A stretch of DNA of 13,842 nucleotides, from assembly GCA_001914705.1 (NCBI GenBank), contig MNDB01000065.1, positions 1 to 13,842 of the forward strand, in the 5' to 3' direction. A program made the position numbers and the translations under genes. Positions 6,987 to 13,567 of the stretch are shown here, piece after piece (within the stretch, counting starts at the first letter, position 1; each line of letters begins with the position of its first letter). This stretch comes from Actinobacteria bacterium 13_2_20CM_68_14. Its GTDB lineage: Bacteria > Actinomycetota > Thermoleophilia > Gaiellales > Gaiellaceae. Below the pieces are notes generated by a model that did not search any database, had not been told where the DNA came from, and worked only from the letters and a program-made list of their open reading frames with translations.

Positions 6987-6992
6987 ACGATA
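6987..6992 (-). promoter_or_regulatory. -10 box of the GT-C-like gene (leaderless type)
   Basis: On the minus strand TATCGT stands 8 nt before GTG 6978, and no Shine-Dalgarno is present, so transcription probably begins at or just before the start codon. The 96-bp gap 6979-7074 holds this and the divergent GGT promoter. Confidence 0.45.
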
Positions 6993-7062
6993 ACGACGGC
7001 GGCGGCGCTTCCGGCGACTGTACGCCGACTCCGAGTCGTGCTTCCCCGGCTGATGCGGCCGT

Positions 7063-7068
7063 TACGCT
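7063..7068 (+). promoter_or_regulatory. -10 box of the GGT-family gene (leaderless type)
   Basis: TACGCT lies 6 nt before ATG 7075, so the RNA likely starts on the A of the start codon. No ribosome-binding site is seen and no convincing -35. Confidence 0.5.
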
Positions 7069-7074
7069 GCCGGG

Positions 7075-8637
7075 ATGAGGGGCGCGGTGGCGGCCGGGCA
7101 CACGCTCACCGCCGAGGCGGGCGCCGAGGTGCTGCGCGAAGGCGGGAACGCGGTCGACGCGTGTATTGCCGCTGCCTGCGTGTCCTGGGTCACCGAGAGC
7201 ACGCTCACCAGTCCGGGCGGAGGCGGCTTCCTGCTCGTCCGCGAGTCGTCGACGGGGCGAGTCCGCTTGCACGACTTCTTCATCGCGATCCCCGGCCAGG
7301 GCCTCGCGCGCCCGCCCGGGGAGATGGAAGCGGTCGACGTCGAGTTCGACCGCGGGACGTCGCAGATCTTCCGCATCGGTGGTGCCTCCGTCGGCGTACC
7401 CGGGGCGATCGCCGGGCTCGAAGCGGCACACCGCGCCTACGCGACCCTGCCCTGGCGGCGCCTGCTGGAGCCCGCGATCGCCGTCGCGCGCGAGGGGCAC
7501 GAGCTGACGAAGCCTCAGGCCTTCCTGCACGCGATCCTCGACGTGATCCTTCGGCGCACCGAGACCGGTCGCGAGATCTTTGGTCCCGAAGGCGTGCGCC
7601 TTGTCGCGGGCAACCGGCTCGTGATGCCCGAGCTCGCGGCCACCCTCGAGCTGCTTGCCGACGAGGGCGGGGCCGCTTTCTACGGCGGCGAGCTCGGCCG
7701 TCGCGTCAGTGACCACGTTCGCTCCGAGGGCGGCAGCCTCACGCAGGAGGATCTCGCCGAGTACCGCGTGATCTCCCGGCGGCCGATCCGCAGCTCCTTC
7801 GACAGCCACGAGTTCGTCTCGAATCCGCCGCCCTCCTCGGGCGGGATCCTGATCGCCTATGCGCTCCAGCTGCTCTCGCGGCTCGGCCCCGGCGGCCCAC
7901 CTGGAAGCGCCGAGGCGATCGCCCGCCTGGCCGAGGTGATGCGCGAGCAGACCCGCGCCCGCGGCGGCAGCTTCACGAGCGACCTCTACCGCGGCGGCCT
8001 CGCGAACCGGCTCTTCGCCGGCGTCGATGCAGCGGCAGGGCGGATCGAGGCCCGCGAGGCCGGCCGGGCCGAGCCTGCCGGCGCTCCCGGGACGACCCAC
8101 ATCTCGGCCGTCGACGCCGCAGGCAACGCCGCCTCGCTGACCGCCTCGAACGGCTCCGGTGCGGGGGTGATCGTGCCCGGCACCGGCATCCACCTCAACA
8201 ACATGCTCGGCGAGTACGACCTCAATCCGGTGGGCCGTCGTAACCAGAGCGGAGCGATCGGGCGGCGATTGACGAGCATGATGGCGCCGTCGGTCGTGCT
8301 CGACGGCGGCCGGCCGCGCCTGGTGGTCGGAAGCGCCGGATCGGTCCGCCTGCGCGGAGCGATCCTGCAGATCGTGTTGAACGCCACCGTGCACGGCATG
8401 GATGTGGGCAAGGCGATTGCCCAGCCGCGCGTGCATCTCGAGGAACCGCACCTGCACTGTGAGGGCGGCGCCGATCCCGCCGAGCTCGACAGGCTCGCGC
8501 AGTGGGGCTACGAGCTCGTGCGCTGGCGGCGGCGGAACCTCTACTTCGGCGGCGCTGCGGCGGTCGAGCTGCTCGAAGACGGCAGTCTCGACGCTGCCGG
8601 AGATCCACGGCGCGGCGGCCACGGAGTCGTGGTGTGA
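7075..8637 (+). CDS. Gamma-glutamyltranspeptidase-family hydrolase with altered substrate site
   Basis: An N-terminal nucleophile hydrolase of 520 residues. The self-cleavage site GTTHISAVD makes Thr340 the predicted nucleophile, giving a large subunit of about 339 and a small one of about 181 residues. Family landmarks: GGNAVDACIAA, TSPGGGGFLLVR, SNPPPSSGGI, SNGSGAGVIVPG, GIHLNNM, SMMAPSVVLDGG. No signal peptide is present, unlike periplasmic or secreted GGTs. The E. coli motif DFREMAP, whose Arg114 binds the gamma-glutamyl carboxylate, reads DFFIAIP (Asp67-Pro73), so Arg is replaced by Phe69. The MDDF region (Asp433 in E. coli) reads MLGEYD, and the oxyanion Gly pair reads Gly422-Ser423. 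Processing and hydrolysis look possible, but the substrate may not be a typical gamma-glutamyl compound; an acylase is an alternative. Its TGA overlaps the following GNAT start. Confidence 0.88.
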   Translation: MRGAVAAGHTLTAEAGAEVLREGGNAVDACIAAACVSWVTESTLTSPGGGGFLLVRESSTGRVRLHDFFIAIPGQGLARPPGEMEAVDVEFDRGTSQIFRIGGASVGVPGAIAGLEAAHRAYATLPWRRLLEPAIAVAREGHELTKPQAFLHAILDVILRRTETGREIFGPEGVRLVAGNRLVMPELAATLELLADEGGAAFYGGELGRRVSDHVRSEGGSLTQEDLAEYRVISRRPIRSSFDSHEFVSNPPPSSGGILIAYALQLLSRLGPGGPPGSAEAIARLAEVMREQTRARGGSFTSDLYRGGLANRLFAGVDAAAGRIEAREAGRAEPAGAPGTTHISAVDAAGNAASLTASNGSGAGVIVPGTGIHLNNMLGEYDLNPVGRRNQSGAIGRRLTSMMAPSVVLDGGRPRLVVGSAGSVRLRGAILQIVLNATVHGMDVGKAIAQPRVHLEEPHLHCEGGADPAELDRLAQWGYELVRWRRRNLYFGGAAAVELLEDGSLDAAGDPRRGGHGVVV

Positions 8638-9140
8638 GGGGGTACATCGTCAGGCGTGCCACCCCCGCTGATGCGTCGGATCTCGTCGAGCTCGGCCGTG
8701 CGGTCAGCTCGGAGCCCGAGGCCTGGCTGATCACCGAAGGCGACTGGCGCAACGTCGGTGACGAGCGCCGTTACCTGCGTGCGGTTCGGCGCTCGCCACA
8801 CGCGGCGGTCTTCGTCGCCGAGAATGACGCCGGAATCGTCGGTCGCCTTTCGCTCGCGCGCGACTCGCACCCTGCAAGCCATCACGTCGCCGACCTGGGC
8901 TTGATGGTCGCCGCCGGCCACCGGCGCCAGGGGATCGGCAGATCGATGCTCGAGCAGGCGGTCGAATGGGCGCGGGAAAGTGAGATCGAGAAGCTCGAGC
9001 TGCATGTGTTCCCGCACAACGAGCCGGCGATCAAGCTGTACGAGCAGTTCGGCTTCGAGCGCGAAGGCCTGCGGCGGGACCACTTCCGCCGCGGCGGCCG
9101 GCTCGTCGACGCGGTGCTGATGGCGTACCGCGTCGACTGA
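8634..9140 (+). CDS. GNAT-family N-acetyltransferase
   Basis: 168 residues from GTG 8634. The start overlaps the GGT stop in GTGA, indicating translational coupling. The start is fixed by the typical GNAT opening YIVRRATPADASDLVEL. The acetyl-CoA pyrophosphate loop is RRQGIG (97-102) within LMVAAGHRRQGIGRSML. The C-terminal part has the NEPAIKLYEQFGFEREG motif typical of amino-group acetyltransferases of the RimI/PhnO type. The acceptor is unknown. Co-expression with a GGT-family enzyme could mean both act on the same small amino compound, but this is only inferred from coupling. Confidence 0.9.
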   Translation: MRGYIVRRATPADASDLVELGRAVSSEPEAWLITEGDWRNVGDERRYLRAVRRSPHAAVFVAENDAGIVGRLSLARDSHPASHHVADLGLMVAAGHRRQGIGRSMLEQAVEWARESEIEKLELHVFPHNEPAIKLYEQFGFEREGLRRDHFRRGGRLVDAVLMAYRVD

Positions 9141-9163
9141 GGGAGGCAGCAGAAACCCGTACC

Positions 9164-9169
9164 TAGACT
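9164..9169 (+). promoter_or_regulatory. -10 box of the DedA gene (leaderless type)
   Basis: TAGACT lies 6 nt before ATG 9176, with the same geometry as the box before 7075. No Shine-Dalgarno at proper spacing is seen. Confidence 0.5.
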
Positions 9170-9175
9170 GGGACG

Positions 9176-9772
9176 ATGCAGTCGCTTGTCCGCGACTACG
9201 GGCTCTTCATCCTCTTCCTCCTGATCGCGATGGAGTCCGCGGGCATCCCGCTTCCGGGCGAGACGGCGCTCGTCGCTGCCGGCGTGCTCGCTTCCCGGGG
9301 CGACATGAGCATCGTCGCGGTGATCGCGGTCGCCGCTGTGGCCGCGATCATCGGCGACAACGTCGGCTACTGGGTGGGCCGACTCGGCGGGCGGAAGCTC
9401 TTGCAGCGCTGGGAGTTCTTGGACCGTCACGCCTCCCGGGTGCTGCCGTGGTCCGAGCGCTTCTTCAAGCGTCATGGGGGCAAGACGATCTTCCTCGCCC
9501 GCTTCATCGCCGTCCTGCGGGTGACCGCGGCGTGGATTGCGGGGCTCAGCAAGATGAAGTGGTGGCTCTTCTTCGTCTGGAATGCTGCGGGCGGAATTGT
9601 CTGGGCTGTCGCGGTGGGCCTGGTCGCCTACTACGCGGGCGAGGCGGCCGCTGCGGCGATCAACCGCTACGGCCTGATCGCGGGGGCAGCGATCGTCGTC
9701 CTGCTTGTCGTCGGCGCCTTTGTCTTCCGCTTTGTCCGCCGGCGGATGCTCGAGGCCGAGTCCAAGGCTTAG
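9176..9772 (+). CDS. DedA-family (SNARE-associated/VTT) membrane protein
   Basis: 198 residues. The N-terminus carries the conserved MESAGIPLPGET (Glu20, Pro25, Pro27, Glu29), the re-entrant part of the DedA fold. The second family motif is FFKRHGGKTIFLARFIAVLR (96-115) with Arg109 and Arg115; the Pro often found after RFI is Ala112. Hydrophobic segments lie at about 8-20, 45-65, 135-155 and 165-188, ending with the basic stop-transfer RFVRRR. DedA proteins are implicated in lipid-carrier flipping (undecaprenyl phosphate, phosphatidylethanolamine) and in proton-dependent envelope homeostasis. Which lipid this one handles cannot be read from sequence. It has its own promoter and is not clearly in an operon. 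Confidence 0.92.
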   Translation: MQSLVRDYGLFILFLLIAMESAGIPLPGETALVAAGVLASRGDMSIVAVIAVAAVAAIIGDNVGYWVGRLGGRKLLQRWEFLDRHASRVLPWSERFFKRHGGKTIFLARFIAVLRVTAAWIAGLSKMKWWLFFVWNAAGGIVWAVAVGLVAYYAGEAAAAAINRYGLIAGAAIVVLLVVGAFVFRFVRRRMLEAESKA

Positions 9773-9921
9773 CGCGGTCAGTGCGGGTCTCATTCGGCAC
9801 CGGCCTTGCCCACCGCGTTTAGCGGCCGTGCGCCGCGCAGGTCGGCACGGCCTCTTATGGTCGGCGTCGCAAGCGAACGCCTTGGAAGGGTTCGGCCGCG
9901 GCAGGTTGAAATGTGTGAGCC

Positions 9922-10494
9922 GTGGCAATGTTGGCGGGGCTCTGCGAGGCGATCGATGCTCGTCCCTACATGGAGGGCCACGGCTCGCGCGTGAGCAGGC
10001 TCGCAGAGACGATCGCGCTGCGGCTTGGCTGGGGCGCCGGGCGAATCCGCCGGCTTCGGATCGGGGCGCTCCTGCACGACGTCGGCAAGCTTGCGATCGC
10101 CGACACGATCTGGGACAAGGCCGAGCGGCTGAGCGAATGGGAGTACGCCGCGATCCGGCGTCATCCGGCGGCCGGGATGCGGATCCTCGCGCGGCAACCC
10201 GACTTTCGGTTCGTGATTCCCTACGTGCTCTTCCATCACGAGCACTGGAACGGCGCCGGCTATCCCTTCGGACGCAGCGGTGACGAGATCCCGCTCGAGG
10301 CGCGGGTGCTCGCCGTTGCCGATGCCTTCGACGCGATGACCTCGCCGCGGCCCTACGGACCGCCGCTGCCGGTGAACGAGGCGGTAGCCGAGATCGACCG
10401 CTGCGCGGGAACGCAGTTCGATCCGCTGGTGGCCGGTGTCTTCGTCGAGCTCTGCCGCGCGGCGTCGCCGCGCTTGCTCGCGGCGCAGGGCTAA
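9922..10494 (+). CDS. Stand-alone HD-GYP domain protein, probable cyclic-di-GMP phosphodiesterase
   Basis: 190 residues from GTG 9922; ATG 9928 is equally possible. The HD metal motif is LLHDVGKLAI (His52, Asp53). The HD-GYP hallmark follows: FHHEHWNGAGYPFG with His105, His106, Glu107 and Gly113-Tyr114-Pro115, then IPLEARVLAVADAFDAMTSPRPY. The variant GAGYP keeps the GYP triplet bound up with cyclic-di-GMP hydrolysis. No receiver, GAF or membrane sensor is attached, so control must be through expression or partners. The upstream gap (9773-9921) holds no clear promoter; a long minus-strand reading frame through this gene is a composition shadow. The family also includes cGAMP-specific members, so the exact nucleotide is not certain. 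Confidence 0.9.
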   Translation: MAMLAGLCEAIDARPYMEGHGSRVSRLAETIALRLGWGAGRIRRLRIGALLHDVGKLAIADTIWDKAERLSEWEYAAIRRHPAAGMRILARQPDFRFVIPYVLFHHEHWNGAGYPFGRSGDEIPLEARVLAVADAFDAMTSPRPYGPPLPVNEAVAEIDRCAGTQFDPLVAGVFVELCRAASPRLLAAQG

Positions 10495-10497
10495 GTT
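10492..10497 (+). promoter_or_regulatory. -10 box of the macro-domain gene (leaderless type)
   Basis: TAAGTT begins at the HD-GYP stop codon and lies 7 nt before GTG 10505. No Shine-Dalgarno precedes the GTG. The T run after it is not preceded by a stem, so I do not call a terminator. Confidence 0.4.
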
Positions 10498-10504
10498 TTT
10501 TCCT

Positions 10505-11005
10505 GTGATCGAGGCCGTCCGCGGCGACATCACCGACCAGGCGGTCGACGCGATCGTCAACGCGGCGAACGCGAGTCTTCTGGGAGGCGGTGGGGTCGAC
10601 GGTGCGATTCACCGGGCCGGCGGTCCGGAGATCGTCGCCGAGTGTCGGCAACTGGCCGGCTGCGACACCGGCGACGCCAAGGCGACGACGGCCGGCCGGT
10701 TGCCCGCGCGTTACGTAATCCACACCGTCGGCCCCGTCTGGCGCGGAGGCGAAGCCGGCGAGGCGGAGCTCCTGGCGTCATGCCACCGCCGAGCCCTTGA
10801 GGTGGCCGCGGAGCTCGGTTGCACGAGCATCGCGTTCCCGGCGATCTCGACGGGCGTCTACGGCTATCCGGTCGAGCTGGCCGCCCCGGTCGCAGTAGCG
10901 GTCGCGCGGGAAGCGCAGCGCCCACCGGTCGAGCTCGTCCGTTTCGTCCTCTTCAGCCAGGGCCATCTCGACGCGTTCAGTCGTGCCGTCGCCGAAGCCA
11001 AGTAA
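10505..11005 (+). CDS. Macro-domain protein (ADP-ribose / O-acetyl-ADP-ribose hydrolase type)
   Basis: 166 residues, the usual length of single-domain bacterial macro proteins. The start GTG 10505 gives VIEAVRGDIT, which matches the family's first strand (Asp8 contacts the adenine). The catalytic/ribose loop is AIVNAANASLLGGGGVDGAIHRAGG (Asn19, Asn22, Gly-rich loop 27-30, Asp32). The phosphate loop is ISTGVYGYP (114-122). All key residues of the MacroD/YmdB type are present, so it should hydrolyse O-acetyl-ADP-ribose or remove ADP-ribose from proteins. No sirtuin or ADP-ribosyltransferase is in the window. It starts 10 nt after the HD-GYP gene, but a -10-like box suggests its own transcript. 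The stop codon lies inside the left arm of the 11001-11086 inverted repeat. Confidence 0.92.
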   Translation: MIEAVRGDITDQAVDAIVNAANASLLGGGGVDGAIHRAGGPEIVAECRQLAGCDTGDAKATTAGRLPARYVIHTVGPVWRGGEAGEAELLASCHRRALEVAAELGCTSIAFPAISTGVYGYPVELAAPVAVAVAREAQRPPVELVRFVLFSQGHLDAFSRAVAEAK

Positions 11006-11086
11006 CAGACTGTTACAAGGATATTTGCGGTTGAACCGAGGCACGCTCAAGGCTGCAGCCGCGCGAGTGAGCAACAGTCTGTTACT
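11001..11086. repeat. Pair of palindromic sites in inverted orientation between convergent genes
   Basis: AGTAACAGACTGTTAC (11001-11016) contains a perfect palindrome, GTAACAG-A-CTGTTAC. The segment 11071-11086 is its reverse complement with one mismatch in 16, and its core AACAG-T-CTGTT is again palindromic. The centres are 69 bp apart. The 54 bp between hold GGCTGCAGCC (11051-11060). This could be a double operator for a dimeric, TetR-like repressor, a remnant of a small mobile element, or a bidirectional terminator. The left copy contains the macro-gene stop codon. Confidence 0.55.
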
Positions 11087-11094
11087 AGCTCGCT

Positions 11095-12165
11095 CTAGAG
11101 CGTTGACCAGACCTCGAGCTTCTGGCGGGTGCGGCGAATCACCTCATCCGTGAACTCGCTCGTGCCGGCGTAGCCGCCGAGGTCAGCGGTGCGGATGCCG
11201 TCGGCGACTGCTTCGAGGCACGCCTCGCGGATCGCGCGGCCGGCCTGCTGGGTCTCCTCGTCGCCGTAGCCGAGCAGCGCGGCGCCCGCGAGGATCATCG
11301 CCATCGGGTTTGCCACGTCCTTGCCGCGGAGCGAGGGCGCCGTCCCGTGCGCGGCTTCGGCCATCACCGTTCGCGGCATCAGCTTCTCGTCGAGGGCGAT
11401 CAACAGCGACTCCGAGCCGGCGATCGAGCCGAACAAAGGCAGCACCAGGTCGGAGAGGATGTCCCCGTCCCGGTTCAGCGACGGGATCACGAGCGGATCG
11501 CCGCTCGTCGACAGCAGCAACGCGAAGGTCGCGTCGATCAACTGTGGCTCATAGGCAACGGCGGAATGGCGCTCGGCCGCGGCGTCCATCTCCTCCTTCA
11601 GCATCCCTTCGTAGACGGGGCTGACGGTGTACTTCGGCCCGCCAAAGACCTTCGCGCCCGTGCGCTCGGCGAGCTGGAAGCCGAACTCGGCGACCGCGCG
11701 GCAGACCGAGCGCTCGATCCGCTCGGTCCGGAACGCCGCCTCCTCGTCGCCTTCGCCTTCGCGCCACTCCTTCGCGCCGTAGGCGCCGCCGACCGCCATC
11801 CTCACGACCGAGATCGGCGCATGGACGCCGCCGAGCGGGACGACCCCGGGAATCCGCCGGCCGGTGCGGACGATCACGGTGCCGTCGATCTCCTCACGGA
11901 GGATCCGGTTCGGCGAGCCGACGTCGTCGGCTCCCTCGGGGGTGATCGTGGCCGCCTTCAGCCCCAGCCCGGCCTCCTGGAGCGCCGCGGCCGCGTCATA
12001 GACGACCGCGTTCCTCGTTGCCCGCCGCGACTCCAGCGAGAGGTCGAAGCGCGGGAGCTCGAGCTCGAGGCCGATCACGTCTGGCATGAGCACTCGCAGC
12101 GACTGCTCGAGCAACTCCTGCCCGGTCTCGTCGCCTTCGAGCACCACGATTCGCTTCGCGTTCAT
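11095..12165 (-). CDS. Isocitrate/isopropylmalate dehydrogenase-family enzyme, isocitrate dehydrogenase-like
   Basis: 356 residues, a metal-dependent beta-decarboxylating dehydrogenase. Start region: KRIVVLEGDETGQELLE. By eye it follows the eukaryote-type isocitrate dehydrogenase more than IPMDH. SPN (84-86), Arg90, Arg100 and Arg122 match the isocitrate-binding Ser and Arg residues. Tyr129 (AYGAKEW) matches the catalytic Tyr. YEPQLID (205-211) and DGDILSD (Asp235, Asp239) give the Mg/Mn ligands, and AAHGTAP (271-277) is the coenzyme-binding segment. It is shorter than typical type II isocitrate dehydrogenases (about 400), so another 2-hydroxy acid substrate is possible. Coenzyme preference cannot be judged. 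It is convergent with the macro gene and divergent from topoisomerase IB, with only 14 bp between their starts. A palindrome GCTCTAGAGC (11092-11101) spans its stop codon. Confidence 0.78.
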   Translation of the reverse strand: MNAKRIVVLEGDETGQELLEQSLRVLMPDVIGLELELPRFDLSLESRRATRNAVVYDAAAALQEAGLGLKAATITPEGADDVGSPNRILREEIDGTVIVRTGRRIPGVVPLGGVHAPISVVRMAVGGAYGAKEWREGEGDEEAAFRTERIERSVCRAVAEFGFQLAERTGAKVFGGPKYTVSPVYEGMLKEEMDAAAERHSAVAYEPQLIDATFALLLSTSGDPLVIPSLNRDGDILSDLVLPLFGSIAGSESLLIALDEKLMPRTVMAEAAHGTAPSLRGKDVANPMAMILAGAALLGYGDEETQQAGRAIREACLEAVADGIRTADLGGYAGTSEFTDEVIRRTRQKLEVWSTL

Positions 12166-12173
12166 GGCGCCGG

Positions 12174-12179
12174 AGTGTA
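12174..12179 (-). promoter_or_regulatory. -10 box of the isocitrate dehydrogenase-like gene
   Basis: On the minus strand TACACT stands 8 nt before ATG 12165. It directly abuts the GTG start of the divergent topoisomerase gene at 12180, so the two promoters must overlap coding sequence of one another. Confidence 0.4.
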
Positions 12180-13235
12180 GTGGTGGGATTACGGCGCGCT
12201 CGCGAGGGCATCACGGCCTCCGTGGCGAGGAACGGAGGGTGGACACGGGTCGGGTCGCGGCGCCATTTCCGCTATCTCGATGGGCGCGGCAAGCGAATCA
12301 CCGACCCGGCGAAGCTCGAGCGGATCCAGGAGCTCGCGATTCCGCCGGCCTGGAAAGAGGTCTGGATCTCGCCCAGGCCGACCGCGAAGCTCCAGGCCAC
12401 AGGCGTCGATGCCGCCGGTCGCCGCCAGTACCTCTACCACGAGGATTACCGCGCCGCCCAGGAAGAGGCGAAGTTCGACAAGCTCGTGCGTTTCGCCGAC
12501 GCGCTGCCCGCATTTCGCGAGGCGATGTCGAAACACATGGAGCTCGAGCCGATGTCTCCGGAATGGACCTGTGCTGTCGCGGTGCGGCTGATCAATCTCG
12601 GCTGGTTTCGGGTCGGTGACGACCGCTACGTGAAGGCGCACAAGACCTTTGGAATCACAACACTCCGGAAGAGCCACGTTAGAGTTCGAGGCAGTCGAAT
12701 CGCCTTTCGCTTTCGAGCCAAGCACCGCATCTGGGTGCGGACGGCGGTGGTCGACACGGAGCTCGCGGAGGCGATGCGCGAGCTCCTCGACACACGCGGC
12801 TCTCGGCTGTTCCGCTACCGGCTGGCGGATGAGATCTACAACCTCACCGCGCGCAGGCTGAATGACTACATCGCCGAGTTCATGGGCAAGGAATTCACAG
12901 CCAAGGATTTCCGTACCTGGGGCGGCACGCTCGTCGCGGCGGTCGCGTTTGCGGAGCGCCCGCCTGCGGAGACTGCGACGGAGGCCAAGCGCACGGTCGC
13001 CGCAGTGATGAGAACCGTCGGCGAGCGGCTCGGCAATACGCCGGCGGTTGCGCGCGCTTCCTACGTCAGTCCCGCCGTCGTCGAGCAGTATCTGGACGGG
13101 CGAACGATCGATGATTTCCGGCCGCGCCATTTGCGCGTCGTCAGGGCGCGCGAGACGGGTCTGAATCCCGAGGAGCAAGCGCTTGTCAGCTTGCTGCGTT
13201 CGTGGCGAATACGCCGGGCTCGTAAAGCTGCGTAG
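12180..13235 (+). CDS. DNA topoisomerase IB (poxvirus/bacterial type)
   Basis: 351 residues. Relaxes positive and negative supercoils through a 3'-phosphotyrosyl intermediate, without ATP. The N-terminal clamp domain has HFRYLDGRGKRITDPAKLERI and AIPPAWKEVWISP, typical of bacterial members. The catalytic set is complete: Arg144 (GWFRVGDDRY), Lys181 in the hairpin FRFRAKHR, Arg245 (KDFRTWGG) and nucleophile Tyr295 (ARASYVSPAV). Asn in LGNTPAV replaces the viral His, as I recall is usual in bacterial enzymes. Start GTG 12180 is followed at once by another GTG; no Shine-Dalgarno is evident. The stop codon TAG (13233-13235) is part of the -10 box of the next gene. Bacterial TopIB is accessory to topoisomerase I and gyrase and is scattered among lineages. 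Confidence 0.94.
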   Translation: MVGLRRAREGITASVARNGGWTRVGSRRHFRYLDGRGKRITDPAKLERIQELAIPPAWKEVWISPRPTAKLQATGVDAAGRRQYLYHEDYRAAQEEAKFDKLVRFADALPAFREAMSKHMELEPMSPEWTCAVAVRLINLGWFRVGDDRYVKAHKTFGITTLRKSHVRVRGSRIAFRFRAKHRIWVRTAVVDTELAEAMRELLDTRGSRLFRYRLADEIYNLTARRLNDYIAEFMGKEFTAKDFRTWGGTLVAAVAFAERPPAETATEAKRTVAAVMRTVGERLGNTPAVARASYVSPAVVEQYLDGRTIDDFRPRHLRVVRARETGLNPEEQALVSLLRSWRIRRARKAA

Positions 13236-13238
13236 AAT
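13233..13238 (+). promoter_or_regulatory. -10 box of the zinc-ribbon gene
   Basis: TAGAAT, a near-consensus box, begins at the topoisomerase stop codon. The predicted leader of about 50 nt ends in a strong Shine-Dalgarno, AAAGGAGG (13281-13288), 7 nt before ATG 13296. This is the only gene here with both a good -10 box and a good ribosome site, which suggests high expression. Confidence 0.5.
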
Positions 13239-13295
13239 CGAAGTCGGATCTCGGCTCGGCTCATCACTTCCCCGATGGGAAAAGGAGGACGAATC

Positions 13296-13493
13296 ATGGC
13301 TCGCAAGACGGTGCTCGTCTGTGACAACTGTGGCAACGAAATCGATGAGGGTAAAGGCGCGTCGATGCGAATCAACTATTCCGATGCGCGTCGCGGTTCG
13401 AAGCAGGCCGATCTCTGCGACAACTGCGCCGGCGGGCTGCCCGGTCACGCGGCAGCGAGGCGCGGACGGCGGCCCAAGTCCGTCGCCGCGTAG
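13296..13493 (+). CDS. Small zinc-ribbon protein with basic AT-hook-like tail
   Basis: 65 residues. ATG 13296 is chosen over in-frame ATG 13275 because AAAGGAGG sits 7 nt upstream. Two CxxC knuckles, both reading CDNC (Cys9/Cys12 and Cys41/Cys44), should bind one zinc. The middle part resembles a short beta hairpin (MRINYSDARRGSKQADL). The tail ARRGRRPKS (54-62) is strongly basic and looks like an AT-hook (GRP-type core, here GRRP), so minor-groove DNA binding is possible. The family is not one I can name; small zinc ribbons of this shape are widespread in actinobacteria as uncharacterised proteins. It could be a nucleoid or transcription accessory factor. The strong ribosome site suggests an abundant product. 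Confidence 0.82.
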   Translation: MARKTVLVCDNCGNEIDEGKGASMRINYSDARRGSKQADLCDNCAGGLPGHAAARRGRRPKSVAA

Positions 13494-13555
13494 AGCGGTC
13501 ATAGACTCTCTGCTCTAAGCACAAAACGGTAAGAAATCCCGTCTGGCGGCGGGAC

Positions 13556-13561
13556 TAGGAT
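13556..13561 (+). promoter_or_regulatory. -10 box of the AddB-like gene (leaderless type)
   Basis: TAGGAT lies 6 nt before ATG 13568, the same geometry as at 7063 and 9164. No ribosome-binding site is seen. Confidence 0.5.
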
Positions 13562-13567
13562 GGGCCG

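Noticed and set aside
6979..8622. Minus-strand open frame that extends the GT-C-like gene upstream to over 1000 residues
   Set aside because: It lies opposite the clearly conserved GGT-family gene, its translation is Arg/Asp/Gly-rich without domains, and the membrane protein has a natural start at 6978.
8882..10723. Minus-strand open frame of about 610 codons
   Set aside because: It is antisense to GNAT, DedA, HD-GYP and macro genes; low-complexity Arg/Pro-rich translation typical of GC-rich shadow frames.
12189..13502. Minus-strand open frame of about 437 codons
   Set aside because: It is antisense to the complete topoisomerase IB and zinc-ribbon genes; no recognisable motifs.
13491..13517. 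TAGAGC...GCTCTA inverted repeat after the zinc-ribbon gene as a terminator
   Set aside because: Only 6 bp arms, 15-nt loop, AT-containing and no T run; too weak to call.
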